Source of the DNA: Helicobacter pullorum NCTC 12824
GTDB lineage: Bacteria > Campylobacterota > Campylobacteria > Campylobacterales > Helicobacteraceae
Assembly: GCF_017979475.1 (NCBI RefSeq)
Contig: NZ_JAERIT010000009.1
Location: forward strand, 1 to 62,103
Reading direction: 5' to 3'
DNA: 62,103 nt
The notes below the pieces were generated by a model, which saw only the letters and a program-made list of their open reading frames with translations, made no database searches and had not been told where the DNA came from. Made by a program: the position numbers and the translations under genes. Positions 23,730-31,661 of this stretch are shown in pieces (position 1 is the stretch's first letter; the number at the start of each line of letters is the position of its first letter).

Positions 23730-23735
23730 ATTATA
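23730..23735 (-). promoter_or_regulatory. -10 box of the Mor-like gene
   Basis: Minus-strand TGTATAAT ending 11 bases before the ATG at 23718; the predicted start of transcription leaves about 5 bases of leader. The surrounding gap (23719-23838) contains nothing else recognised. Confidence 0.45.
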
Positions 23736-23838
23736 CACCTAAAATACGAAACATCAAAATATAATCAAAAGCTATTAAATTTATTATCACTTTATTATAG
23801 AAAGCTTTTCAAAAGTTTTTAACAAAACTCTAAAAATA

Positions 23839-25065
23839 TTACCAAGCACCCTCGATTTTTTGGTAATTGTAGAGTGAGCTTTGTGGATTTTGTGGTTTAG
23901 CACTTGTATAAATGGCATAACGAATGGCATCAAGAGCGTGATTATAAGAATCAATAGGTTTATCTTGCATTTTTCCATTTTTGTCCTTATCCCAAGTGTA
24001 ATTCTGTATTTCTCTAATCACATTCACACTATTTTTTGTGATATTTAAGCGGTATTTTTTAACTTCATTGATTCCATCAATAATGCTTTTCTTTGCTTCT
24101 CTTACCCTAAATCCTGCCCTTTTAAATTCCTCTATTTTATCAGGTTCTGCAGTTTCAAAAAAACCAATGAGCTTACTCAAATAAAAATGCTCTCTCTTTA
24201 AATAATCAATCACATCTCCGCTTGTATATCCACTTTTATAAAACACTTCATCAATAAATACTTCATTATAATAAAATCCCACTTTTATAATAGCAGTTGG
24301 GTCGTTAAACCCAAAATCCACTCCATAGATTACCATTTGTAAATCATCAGGGAATTTATCTACAATCTTATATTTTTCATATACAAGCCCCTCTAAATTT
24401 CCCCATTCACCCAAACAATAAATCTTATAATAGCTAGGATTATTCTCTTTTAAATCCTCCAAAGTTTTTTTATACACATCATCTAGGAATCTATTATCAA
24501 GATAGGTTGTTTTCAAAATGCTTGTATCTTCGCATTCTTTATCAAAAAATCTCTTTTTTAACCAATGTTCTGCACTAATGGGATTAAAACTAATCATTAT
24601 TTGCTTAGGATTTTCTGTGATTCCTCTAAGCCTTAAATCTAATTGTGTGAAATCATCAAAACTTAACTCGCTCGCTTCTTCAATCCAAATGCAAGTAATT
24701 CCATCAATAGATTTAATTTTTTCAGGGTCATCGATACCTTTAAACAAAATCTCATTATTGTTTATTGTGCAAATTATGCTCATATCGGATTTATTAATCT
24801 TGAAAAAATCCGATAATCCCCAAGAATTAATGTAGGAATTGATTAAAGAAAAGCAGGAATTACGCAAAGTGTTTGCTACTTTTCTAATCACTAGGATTTT
24901 ATGCCCTTTTTCAAGTAAGATTTTATAAATTATTTTTTGCCCTACAAATCTACTTTTACCACTTCCAGCACCACCATAAAAAACCTCATATCTTTTTGTT
25001 CCATTATAATAAGGGATATATTTCTCATTTGTAACTTTCTCAATACCTCTTAAGTCAATTACCAT
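23839..25065 (-). CDS. terminase large subunit
   Basis: 408 residues, PBSX-type (Terminase_3). ATPase part: Walker A GGAGSGKS (31-38), Walker B IWIEE (126-130). Nuclease part: VIYGVDFGFNDPTAI with Asp250, then DEVFY and a late SYNHALDAIRYA. The enzyme cuts concatemeric DNA and drives it into the capsid. It is preceded by a 205-base gap with one dispersed palindrome and follows the small subunit. Confidence 0.92.
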   Translation of the reverse strand: MVIDLRGIEKVTNEKYIPYYNGTKRYEVFYGGAGSGKSRFVGQKIIYKILLEKGHKILVIRKVANTLRNSCFSLINSYINSWGLSDFFKINKSDMSIICTINNNEILFKGIDDPEKIKSIDGITCIWIEEASELSFDDFTQLDLRLRGITENPKQIMISFNPISAEHWLKKRFFDKECEDTSILKTTYLDNRFLDDVYKKTLEDLKENNPSYYKIYCLGEWGNLEGLVYEKYKIVDKFPDDLQMVIYGVDFGFNDPTAIIKVGFYYNEVFIDEVFYKSGYTSGDVIDYLKREHFYLSKLIGFFETAEPDKIEEFKRAGFRVREAKKSIIDGINEVKKYRLNITKNSVNVIREIQNYTWDKDKNGKMQDKPIDSYNHALDAIRYAIYTSAKPQNPQSSLYNYQKIEGAW

Positions 25066-25092
25066 TTACCCACCTTTTGATTCTTTTTTAAG

Positions 25093-25108
25093 TCGTCATT
25101 TTTGACGA
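25093..25108. repeat. dispersed palindrome, copy 2 (before terminase large subunit)
   Basis: tcgtcatttttgacga, 28 bases upstream of the terminase large-subunit ATG (minus strand). The arms TCGTCA/TGACGA equal those of the other copies; the four central bases differ. Confidence 0.85.
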
Positions 25109-25270
25109 TAGCCTCTAAACCCCCTATTTATCAAGCTTACAAAATATAAACCATTTAATAGTTGCAATTTTTAGCATACCTTTACCCTTGCCCACTTCAA
25201 AAAAACCTCTCAAATCGCTTCCTACAAATTAAAACAATCTTAAATTATAGCTTTTGTCCCTTTTTGTCCC

Positions 25271-25846
25271 TTATTTTTCTATTTTGTCCCCAAATGGAGC
25301 AATAACCTTAACTTCATTTGCACCGATTACTTGTTGCATTTGTGGTGCAAATCTTGGATTAACTTTTAAAGTCATTGAGGCTTTATCTGCCAAATCCGCA
25401 ATATCTCTCAAATCTCTAGGCGTTAGCTCTTCCTCTACTTTCTCTAAACTCTCCCCCACAGCAACCCCATTGCTAACTTTAATGTGCTTTCTAATTGTCC
25501 CTTTCTTAAGCAGAGATTCAGCCCTCTTAAGTGTGAGAATAGAAACATTATTCACAAGTTCTCTCTTTTCTGCCTCATTTAATGCAATGGAATCTAGCAA
25601 TCTAAACTTATCATAATAGTTTCCATTTTCTTTTTGCAAATCCTGCTTGATTTTTTTCTCTTGCTCTTTAATGGTTATCTTTGCTTCCACATAATCTTTA
25701 TATTTTCCTTGCTCCCAACCCTCCCTTTTTGCAATTCTTGCTAAATTAGATTTAGAGATTCTTAAATCTCTAGCAATGGAATTGAGACTTTGCCCTGTTT
25801 CATATTTTGTTCTAGCTTCAAAATACACACTCTCACTAAGTGCCAT
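25271..25846 (-). CDS. terminase small subunit
   Basis: 191 residues. N-terminal helix-turn-helix (GQSLNSIARDLRISKSNLARIAKREGW), central helical oligomerisation region and a C-terminal segment (LTPRDLRDIADLADKASMTLKVNPRFAPQ) as in terminase small subunits, which recognise the packaging site. It lies directly upstream of the large subunit. A minus-strand promoter (TATAAT, 25871-25876) and aagggg Shine-Dalgarno precede it, so it probably begins the packaging/head transcript. Confidence 0.75.
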   Translation of the reverse strand: MALSESVYFEARTKYETGQSLNSIARDLRISKSNLARIAKREGWEQGKYKDYVEAKITIKEQEKKIKQDLQKENGNYYDKFRLLDSIALNEAEKRELVNNVSILTLKRAESLLKKGTIRKHIKVSNGVAVGESLEKVEEELTPRDLRDIADLADKASMTLKVNPRFAPQMQQVIGANEVKVIAPFGDKIEK

Positions 25847-25870
25847 TTATACCCCTTAAATTTTTCTTAA

Positions 25871-25876
25871 ATTATA
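25871..25876 (-). promoter_or_regulatory. -10 box of terminase operon
   Basis: Minus strand atggTATAATttaag, an extended -10 (TGG before TATAAT). The distance to the ATG at 25846 leaves about 18 bases of leader containing aagggg. Confidence 0.55.
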
Positions 25877-26456
25877 CCATAATTTGCAGTTAATAGAAGC
25901 ATTAAAACCCATAAAATAGGGATTTTTTAAGCTTTTTCAAAAAGAGCAGAATCCACCCCTTTTTCAAGTTCCATATTTATTAAAGAAACTTTTTAAAGGC
26001 TTCGCCCAAGCTAAATTTAATCCATTTTAAAATATCGTTTTTGTCCTCTTACCACACCAACATCAATGCGTTAGTAAGCATTACCCCTAATTTTTAAAAA
26101 ATCTATTTTTAAAGAAAGGACAAAAATCATTATTTAAAAAAGCTCTTAACTCTAAAAGCCTTTAAAAAGATTCTTAATAAAAATGCTATTTATAAATGGG
26201 AGCTTTCTTTGCGAGAATGAAATTTTATCGATAGATAAAATAAATTGAGCAAAGATTTTCTAAATGTGAGATTAAATTTCGATTTGTGAGAAATTTAAGC
26301 GTAGCAATTGAGAAAATTGCGAAAGCGATTTTAACATTTTTTTTAAATTTGTCAAGGGCAAAATAATAAGCTAAAAATAAATATATAATTCTAATTAATT
26401 CTAATCATTTCATAATGTTTCAATTCTGTTCAAAAAAATTTTTAAAAAATTTTTGT

Positions 26457-26462
26457 TATAAT
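26457..26462 (+). promoter_or_regulatory. -10 box of the small membrane-peptide pair
   Basis: TATAAT preceded by T-rich DNA (aaatttttgt), a common Campylobacterota arrangement, 21 bases before the ATG at 26484; aaagg at 26473-26477 is the ribosome site. Confidence 0.55.
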
Positions 26463-26483
26463 TTTAGAGTTTAAAGGATTAAG

Positions 26484-26642
26484 ATGTTAGAGTTATTAAA
26501 AAATATAGGTCTTGGTCTTTTTGTTAATGGTAATTATGCGTTGCTTAGTGGGAGTGTTACTCCAAACAATATCTACATTGTAATTGGTAGTATCTCATTA
26601 ATGGCTTTCTGCATTTACGCACAAAAAAGGATAGATAAATGA
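26484..26642 (+). CDS. 52-residue membrane peptide (lysogeny accessory)
   Basis: MLELLKNIGLGLFVNGNYALL... with a probable transmembrane helix at residues 29-46 (NIYIVIGSISLMAFCIYA) and a basic end (QKRIDK). It has its own promoter and Shine-Dalgarno and faces against the surrounding minus-strand genes. The stop overlaps the start of the next small gene (ATGA), so the two are co-translated. Function unknown; candidates are a lysogenic conversion or exclusion protein. Confidence 0.6.
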   Translation: MLELLKNIGLGLFVNGNYALLSGSVTPNNIYIVIGSISLMAFCIYAQKRIDK

Positions 26643-26755
26643 TAGGCGAATATATTGTAAGCGGTTTTTTAACCATTTGTTTAATTATTGCAGGTTATCA
26701 AGCATACAAGGCTTATAAGATAGACAAAAGCAAAAAGCACAAAAAAGCCCATTAA
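26639..26755 (+). CDS. 38-residue membrane peptide, coupled to the previous gene
   Basis: One N-terminal transmembrane helix (IVSGFLTICLIIAGYQAY) and a very basic tail (KIDKSKKHKKAH). ATGA overlap with the upstream gene indicates translational coupling. A two-component small membrane system is suggested; no family recognised. Confidence 0.55.
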   Translation: MIGEYIVSGFLTICLIIAGYQAYKAYKIDKSKKHKKAH

Positions 26756-26772
26756 TTATAGCTTGATTCTAG

Positions 26773-26790
26773 GTCGTCATTTTTGACGAC
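26773..26790. repeat. dispersed palindrome, copy 3
   Basis: gtcgtcatttttgacgac: 7-base arms, the longest arms seen. It lies between the convergent small-peptide genes and the gene ending at 26907. Confidence 0.85.
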
Positions 26791-26866
26791 TAAGATTAAA
26801 ACTCCAACTATTTCCATTTTGGAAATAATCACTCTCACTTCCCACCAAAGCAGGATTTATCTAAGG

Positions 26867-26882
26867 TCGTCATTTTTGACGA
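26867..26882. repeat. dispersed palindrome, copy 4
   Basis: tcgtcatttttgacga, 94 bases from copy 3 in the same convergent gap (26756-26906). Both are preceded by ggtcg or gtcg context, which suggests duplication. Confidence 0.85.
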
Positions 26883-26906
26883 TAGGAGATTGAAGTAGAT
26901 TTTACT

Positions 26907-27434
26907 CTACAATCTTTCTTCCAAAAAATTTCTAAGAAATTCGTAATCTACAAAGTTATCGATATTTTGTCTATAAACTGCTTGGATAATAGCTTTAATA
27001 GATTTTTGGACTTCGCCCTCTGGGCTATATAGCATTTTATTTGCTTCAAAATAAGCTTCTATTTCATCTTTGCTTTTCAATTCTATTGCACTTCCTCTAA
27101 TTTCGAGTGTTTCTAAATTAATTAAAAAACCTTTGTAGCTAATAGTATCCTCATCTATTAAATCAAATCTTTCATTGTTTATTGTATTTTCTATGAGATT
27201 AACTATAAAGAAATCAATCAAGATATTTTCTAAATTGATGATTTTCTTTTTTATTTCTTCTGCAGGAGTATTTTCTGTAATAGAATCTAAAATACACTCA
27301 TAATTTGTGCCGTGCAAATGTCCTAAATTGTCATAATAAAGAATCTTCCCATTTTCGCAAACTGCCATATTCTCATCAAACAAAAAGATTTTTTCATCGT
27401 ATTGTGTTTTTTGTGGAAGTATGATTAGTTTCAT
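26907..27434 (-). CDS. unknown prophage accessory protein
   Basis: 175 residues, soluble, acidic, no transmembrane segment; N-terminal beta-rich half (LIILPQKTQYDEKIFLFDENMAVCENGKIL) and helical C-terminal half. No family recognised. It lies in the lysogeny accessory group with membrane proteins of unknown role, transcribed on the same strand as the repressor. Confidence 0.6.
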   Translation of the reverse strand: MKLIILPQKTQYDEKIFLFDENMAVCENGKILYYDNLGHLHGTNYECILDSITENTPAEEIKKKIINLENILIDFFIVNLIENTINNERFDLIDEDTISYKGFLINLETLEIRGSAIELKSKDEIEAYFEANKMLYSPEGEVQKSIKAIIQAVYRQNIDNFVDYEFLRNFLEERL

Positions 27435-27469
27435 TTTTTACACTCCTTATCCATTAAAATCATTTACAA

Positions 27470-28300
27470 TTAGTAATATTTACCCTTTTTGTATTTGTAA
27501 AACTCAACCACAGGTATTGCCATTGTTATTATTGTCCATAAAATAGTAATTGTAGCTAGATTTATGTTTTGCTCAAAAGCTTGTTGTGGTATATTCTCAA
27601 TAAGCCTATTAATAATGCCAAACAAAAAATACAAATAGATTCTTTTAGTCTTATAAAGGAATTTAAACCCACAATAAAGATACAAAGCAATAAATGGGAT
27701 ATTAATAAAAAGCAAAGGCTCCATAAATGCTGCTATAAAAACAAATACAAGCCCTATACAAGATATTACCAATATAAGCTTAGAAACCGATTGCCAAAAT
27801 GGATTAGCACTTACAGGATATTCTCTAAGCTCTATCTTTTCTTGCTCCACAGGCTCTATCTTTTCTCTCTCCACAGGCTCTATCTTTTCTTTCTCCACCT
27901 CTTGTATTTTTAATATAAACTTTCGCCTATAATCCCCATAAAGCAAAATCGGAATCGCAAGATTTAAAGCTAAGCCTACAAGAAGCAATACAACATTATT
28001 TCTCAAACCATCATATACAAACAGTGTAGAAATAATAGTTACAAGTGGCATTAAGCCAATCAAAATCTTATCCTTATTTGTAAGCTCCACCCCTTTTTTC
28101 TCTTTTAAAAACCCTCCATAAAGCCAAAACACAGCAAATTCAATAATCAAAAGAATAACCCAATACCAAAAAACAAACTCTACTCTATCATTATGGAATC
28201 TTCCTTCTTGATATGTGTTATTTACATAAAAAGCAAATATAATCCCAATATAAACAATATTTATTACCGCCAATACCCTATTAATAAAGCTAATTTTCAT
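27470..28300 (-). CDS. multi-pass membrane protein with octapeptide repeats
   Basis: 276 residues. About four transmembrane helices in the N-terminal half (residues 8-26, 44-62, 78-96, 105-123), a cytosolic charged linker with three tandem repeats EKIEPVER/EKIEPVEQ/EKIEL (residues about 138-155), then three to four more helices. The repeat stems from a 24-base tandem unit at 27829-27900. No family recognised. As part of the repressor-side accessory group it could act in superinfection exclusion, but this is inference. Confidence 0.6.
   Translation of the reverse strand: MKISFINRVLAVINIVYIGIIFAFYVNNTYQEGRFHNDRVEFVFWYWVILLIIEFAVFWLYGGFLKEKKGVELTNKDKILIGLMPLVTIISTLFVYDGLRNNVVLLLVGLALNLAIPILLYGDYRRKFILKIQEVEKEKIEPVEREKIEPVEQEKIELREYPVSANPFWQSVSKLILVISCIGLVFVFIAAFMEPLLFINIPFIALYLYCGFKFLYKTKRIYLYFLFGIINRLIENIPQQAFEQNINLATITILWTIITMAIPVVEFYKYKKGKYY
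27829..27900. repeat. three tandem 24-bp units inside membrane-protein gene
   Basis: Unit gctctatcttttct-n-ctccacag repeated three times in frame (EKIEPVE on the coding strand). The copy number can change without breaking the frame. Confidence 0.8.
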
Positions 28301-28304
28301 AAAA

Positions 28305-28493
28305 TCACCCCGCTATAAAGATAAAATAAGGCCACACAATAGCTTTTAGTGTAGCAATAATCTCGCCAAAGAAAAGCCAAGCCAAAAAACCATTTTCATT
28401 TGCATACAAAAAATTAAAATATGTTGCCATTATCATCACTGATAACCCATACAACGCTAACAATATACTTACAATCGCTTCAGTAATTTTCAT
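28305..28493 (-). CDS. small two-helix membrane protein
   Basis: 62 residues, two hydrophobic helices (residues 5-25 and 33-60). Four-base gap to the next gene. Unknown; member of the accessory membrane group. Confidence 0.5.
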   Translation of the reverse strand: MKITEAIVSILLALYGLSVMIMATYFNFLYANENGFLAWLFFGEIIATLKAIVWPYFIFIAG

Positions 28494-28502
28494 TATAACT
28501 TC

Positions 28503-28751
28503 CTATCTTAAGATTCTCTCTACATCGCAAGTGCTACCATTTTCAAATATCAACTTATCGCTATATCCATACCCCTCATACTTTAAAATAGCTTCATCGC
28601 CATAAGCATATTCAAGGCAATACCTAGTTTTTATATAAATACCCTCAGTAGTCTTATATAAATCCTGTGCTTCCCTAGTGATAAACACCTTGTAAAACTC
28701 AGCATAACCAACGCCACACAACAGCAAAAATACAAAAACTATCTTTTTCAT
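28503..28751 (-). CDS. small exported protein (lysogenic accessory)
   Basis: 82 residues with a clear Sec signal peptide (MKKIVFVFLLLCGVGYA, cleavage after YA) and a mature part with two Cys (YCLEYAY, STCDVE) that may form a disulphide in the periplasm. The ATG overlaps the repressor stop, so it is co-transcribed with the repressor in the lysogen, which fits a lysogenic conversion or exclusion factor. Confidence 0.6.
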   Translation of the reverse strand: MKKIVFVFLLLCGVGYAEFYKVFITREAQDLYKTTEGIYIKTRYCLEYAYGDEAILKYEGYGYSDKLIFENGSTCDVERILR

Positions 28752-29371
28752 TATATCCTCCTATAATTCAATTCATAAACACCAACCACACGCCCAATGA
28801 TTCTAATTTCTTCCAACTCCTTAATTGCAATGTTAGAATATTCCTTATTATCGCTCACTAGCTCCAAAGGGCGTTTTTTCAGCCTTTTTACAAAGACTTC
28901 ATCTTGATATTGCACGATATAAATCGCCCCCTCAATGCTTGTGCTATCATCAACAAAAACTAGCATTTGACCCTCTTTAAGTGTAGGCGACATCGAATCC
29001 CCAATTACTTGAATAATCCCTATTTTATTAAAGGAAGTAATCCCAAACATTAACGACAATTCCCTTTTTTTAAAGGGTATTAACTCCACTTCCCCTGCAA
29101 AGTTTTCAACCCCAAACCCAGCAGAAACTGCAAAATCCTTATAAAAAGGAATATTAACCATTTCAGAATCCTGCGGAGTGGATTCTGTATTTAGGACATT
29201 TGTCTTAACTAAGGACTTAATTTTAATATCCCACACAGGTGGAATGCTGTTGCGTTGTATCCATTTATCAAAGTTTTGCTTCTTTGCACCTATTGCATTG
29301 CAAAGCTCTATATCCTTTGAAAAACTCATTTCGTCTTTTACCTTATTTATATATTCTCTAACTTCATTCAT
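28751..29371 (-). CDS. CI-like repressor with S24 autoprotease domain
   Basis: 206 residues. N-terminal DNA-binding part (CNAIGAKKQNFDKWIQRNSIPP, residues 24-45). The S24/LexA peptidase follows: cleavage site Ala84-Gly85 (VSAGFG), catalytic Ser126 in GDSMSP and Lys162 in VFVKRL. Such repressors keep the prophage silent and self-cleave upon RecA activation. Divergent from the early operon across a 538-base operator region; three 11-base-spaced repeats lie directly upstream. The Ser/Lys pair is intact, so the prophage may be inducible. Confidence 0.9.
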   Translation of the reverse strand: MNEVREYINKVKDEMSFSKDIELCNAIGAKKQNFDKWIQRNSIPPVWDIKIKSLVKTNVLNTESTPQDSEMVNIPFYKDFAVSAGFGVENFAGEVELIPFKKRELSLMFGITSFNKIGIIQVIGDSMSPTLKEGQMLVFVDDSTSIEGAIYIVQYQDEVFVKRLKKRPLELVSDNKEYSNIAIKELEEIRIIGRVVGVYELNYRRI

Positions 29372-29909
29372 AATAAATTCCTCCTATTTAATAATATTTT
29401 AAGGACATAATAAGGATATTTTAAGGACAAAGCAAATATAATTCCCCTATCAAAAGTTTTTAACTTTTTAATCAATTCCTTTTAAGATTTTAATCAAATC
29501 TATTTAAGAAGCAGATTAAAAGTTTTTAACTTTTTTGTTCTTTAACTTATTGATTCCGAGAGAACTAAGGATTACCAAATTAACCTAGTTTTTCTTTTGG
29601 TATTTAAATTTTAATAATAGTTACGATAACTATGCTTAAGTGTTATATTAAGTGATGTTATTGCTAACTTTGGTTTCTAATAGCGTGGCTAAGCGTGGCA
29701 TTAGTTTAAGTTTATTAGCAAACGACAAAAAATAAAATGGATTCCAAGAGAGTGCAAAACAGGCGTTCTAATGAGCGGTTAATTTACATTAGTTTAAGCG
29801 GGAGTAATGCGTTCTTTTTTTTAAATCCTTATTTTTGATGAGACTTTTTTCATATTTCATTACTCCCACTTAAGCTAATTAGCTTAAATTTTATCCTAAA
29901 GGGGATTAA
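29372..29909. promoter_or_regulatory. divergent operator/promoter region of the lysis-lysogeny switch
   Basis: No certain gene. Contents: TAAGGAyA repeated at 29400, 29411 and 29422 (11-base spacing); the 17-base palindrome aaaagtttttaactttt twice (29452-29468, 29518-29534); agcgtggcta repeated at 29682 and 29692; cattagtttaag at 29699 and 29787; an inverted repeat 29788-29809/29858-29879. A 33-codon plus-strand frame begins at 29737 (MDSKRVQNRRSNERL) but has no good Shine-Dalgarno. These are candidate repressor and Cro-like operators. Confidence 0.65.
29788..29879 (+). repeat. long inverted repeat before the early operon
   Basis: Arms 29788-29809 and 29858-29879 pair over 22 positions with two mismatches; the spacer is 48 bases with T runs. 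The right arm ends 31 bases before the methyltransferase ATG, so a transcript leader could fold here. Confidence 0.65.
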
Positions 29910-31508
29910 ATGAGTATTCCAAGTTTAATTAAAGATTTAAAAAAGCAGGGGCAAGATTTTGAATTTTACCCCACAACAAGTGAGATGATAAACTGCATTA
30001 ATGAGCATTTCAAAAGTTTTGGCTCGGATAAGCGTAAGCCTAGTTCTATTTTGGATATAGGGGCAGGAAATGGCAAAGTTTTAGATAGTTTGGATTTTGG
30101 AACAAATTTAGAAACCTTTGCTATTGAAAAAAGCGACATTTTGATTAATGAGCTTAACCCTAATACTCTTGTAATAGGCAGGGATATTTTTCAAACTTCT
30201 TTAATTGAAAAGGAATTTGATTTAATATTCTCTAATCCACCTTACAGCGAATACGAGAAATGGGCAGATAGAATCATAAGAGAAGCTAACGCAAAATATT
30301 TAGTTTTAATCATTCCACAAAGGTGGAAAAATTCTAAGATTATTAGTGAGGCTCTAAAGGCTAGAAAAGGCATTATCAATCAAGAGATTTTAGGAAGCTT
30401 TGATTTTTTAGAAAGTGAGGATAGAGAAGCAAGGGCAAAAGTAGATATTTTATTTATCGAGTTTCACTACAAAGAGGATATTTTTCAAGATTTCTTGAAA
30501 AATGCCTTTGGCTTAGATTTGGATTCTATTTCAGAATCCTATGCCACAATGGCAGAGAGGCAAGAAGAGAGGGACAGGCTAGAAAACGCTACTAAAGAGG
30601 TGGCAAGTAGTGATATTATCGATACACTTTGCAAACTTTACCAAAAGGATTTAAATGAACTTGTAGAGAGTGTTTCAAAACTTAAAGCCATTCACCCAAA
30701 AATCTTTAAATCCTTGAACATTGATAAAGACAAGCTTACAAAAAGTATCGCTAATCAATTAAGAGAGTTAAAAGCTCTCTATTGGAGTGAGCTTTTTAAC
30801 AAGCTAGACACGCTTACAAGCAGGATTATACCCGCTTATAGAAGCTATGTTTCTAGTTTTATTGCAAGTGAAAATGGCATTGAATTTAACAAAGGCAATA
30901 TCTATGCAATTTTAATATGGGCAATTAAAAATACCAACCATTTTATCCATCAAGGGTTCTTGACACTCTTTGATGATTTTGCAAACAATGAGGCTTTGGA
31001 ATACAAAAGCAATAAAAAGTTTATTAACAATACTTGGAGATACAATGATGAGTATAAATTCAAAGCCAAAAAACTCGATTATAGGGTGGTTTTGACAAGA
31101 AGCGATGGGGGATTGAATGAAAGCCTAAGAGTTTTAGCCAAAAATCTAGGCTTTAAAACTAGCCCTTATTGCTTTAGAGATATGGAGTTTAAAGAATTTT
31201 TGGAAAATAGAGGCAGATATTATTTTGCAGAGAGATTCCACGAGCTTAAAAGCAATGGAACTATTATGTTTGATAATGGAGAAATCTTTTTTGAATGGAA
31301 AGGCTATAAAAATGGAAATATCCATTTGAAGTTTAATAAAGAGTTTATATCCAAATTTAATATTCAAGTTGGGAGGCTTAGAGCTTGGATAGTTAATAAA
31401 GAACAAGCCAAAGAAGCATTCCCTGAAGTCAAAGAAAACCTAATTGATGAGGCTTTTAACCTTAAAACACAAATGGGTTTTAATGAGATTAAATTGTTAG
31501 GAGCATAA
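29910..31508 (+). CDS. N6-adenine DNA methyltransferase fused to DUF4942
   Basis: 532 residues. The N-terminal Rossmann domain has the SAM-binding DIGAGNG (49-55) and catalytic NPPY (109-112) of adenine-N6 methyltransferases; the C-terminal half (about 280-520) is the DUF4942 domain, often attached to such enzymes in phages. No restriction partner is near, so an orphan methylase that protects phage DNA or regulates expression is likely. First gene of the early operon, Shine-Dalgarno aaagggg. Confidence 0.85.
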   Translation: MSIPSLIKDLKKQGQDFEFYPTTSEMINCINEHFKSFGSDKRKPSSILDIGAGNGKVLDSLDFGTNLETFAIEKSDILINELNPNTLVIGRDIFQTSLIEKEFDLIFSNPPYSEYEKWADRIIREANAKYLVLIIPQRWKNSKIISEALKARKGIINQEILGSFDFLESEDREARAKVDILFIEFHYKEDIFQDFLKNAFGLDLDSISESYATMAERQEERDRLENATKEVASSDIIDTLCKLYQKDLNELVESVSKLKAIHPKIFKSLNIDKDKLTKSIANQLRELKALYWSELFNKLDTLTSRIIPAYRSYVSSFIASENGIEFNKGNIYAILIWAIKNTNHFIHQGFLTLFDDFANNEALEYKSNKKFINNTWRYNDEYKFKAKKLDYRVVLTRSDGGLNESLRVLAKNLGFKTSPYCFRDMEFKEFLENRGRYYFAERFHELKSNGTIMFDNGEIFFEWKGYKNGNIHLKFNKEFISKFNIQVGRLRAWIVNKEQAKEAFPEVKENLIDEAFNLKTQMGFNEIKLLGA

Positions 31509-31661
31509 ATGGAAACTCAATTAAATGATGAGGAGATTCTGTTCTCCTTATTAGACAACAAAGATGATGTTTTAGATTGGCTTTTAGATGAGCAATATCA
31601 AGAAATGAAATTAAAAGATTTTGTGCAAGAAATTATAAGGAGGTATGGAAGCTATGTGTAG
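31509..31661 (+). CDS. 50-residue acidic phage protein
   Basis: ATG directly after the methyltransferase stop (taaATG). Acidic helix-rich peptide (METQLNDEEILFSLLDNKDDVLDWLLDEQ). It overlaps the antirepressor start by 8 bases. Its own end provides the aaggagg Shine-Dalgarno for the antirepressor, so the two are likely coupled. No family recognised. Confidence 0.5.
   Translation: METQLNDEEILFSLLDNKDDVLDWLLDEQYQEMKLKDFVQEIIRRYGSYV

Larger units (their letters stand above)
25847..26483. other. 637-bp gap between late module and lysogeny accessory genes
   Basis: No convincing gene. It holds the minus-strand promoter of the terminase genes near its left end (25871-25876), an 8-bp hairpin attttatc-gata-gataaaat near 26222-26242, a gcaatt/aattgc hairpin near 26305-26321, and the promoter for the small genes at 26484 on its right end. 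It may contain packaging or RNA signals. Confidence 0.5.

Noticed and set aside
25093-26882. The TCGTCA palindromes as a CRISPR array.
   Set aside because: Units are 16 bases, irregularly spaced over kilobases and palindromic; no spacer regularity, no cas genes.
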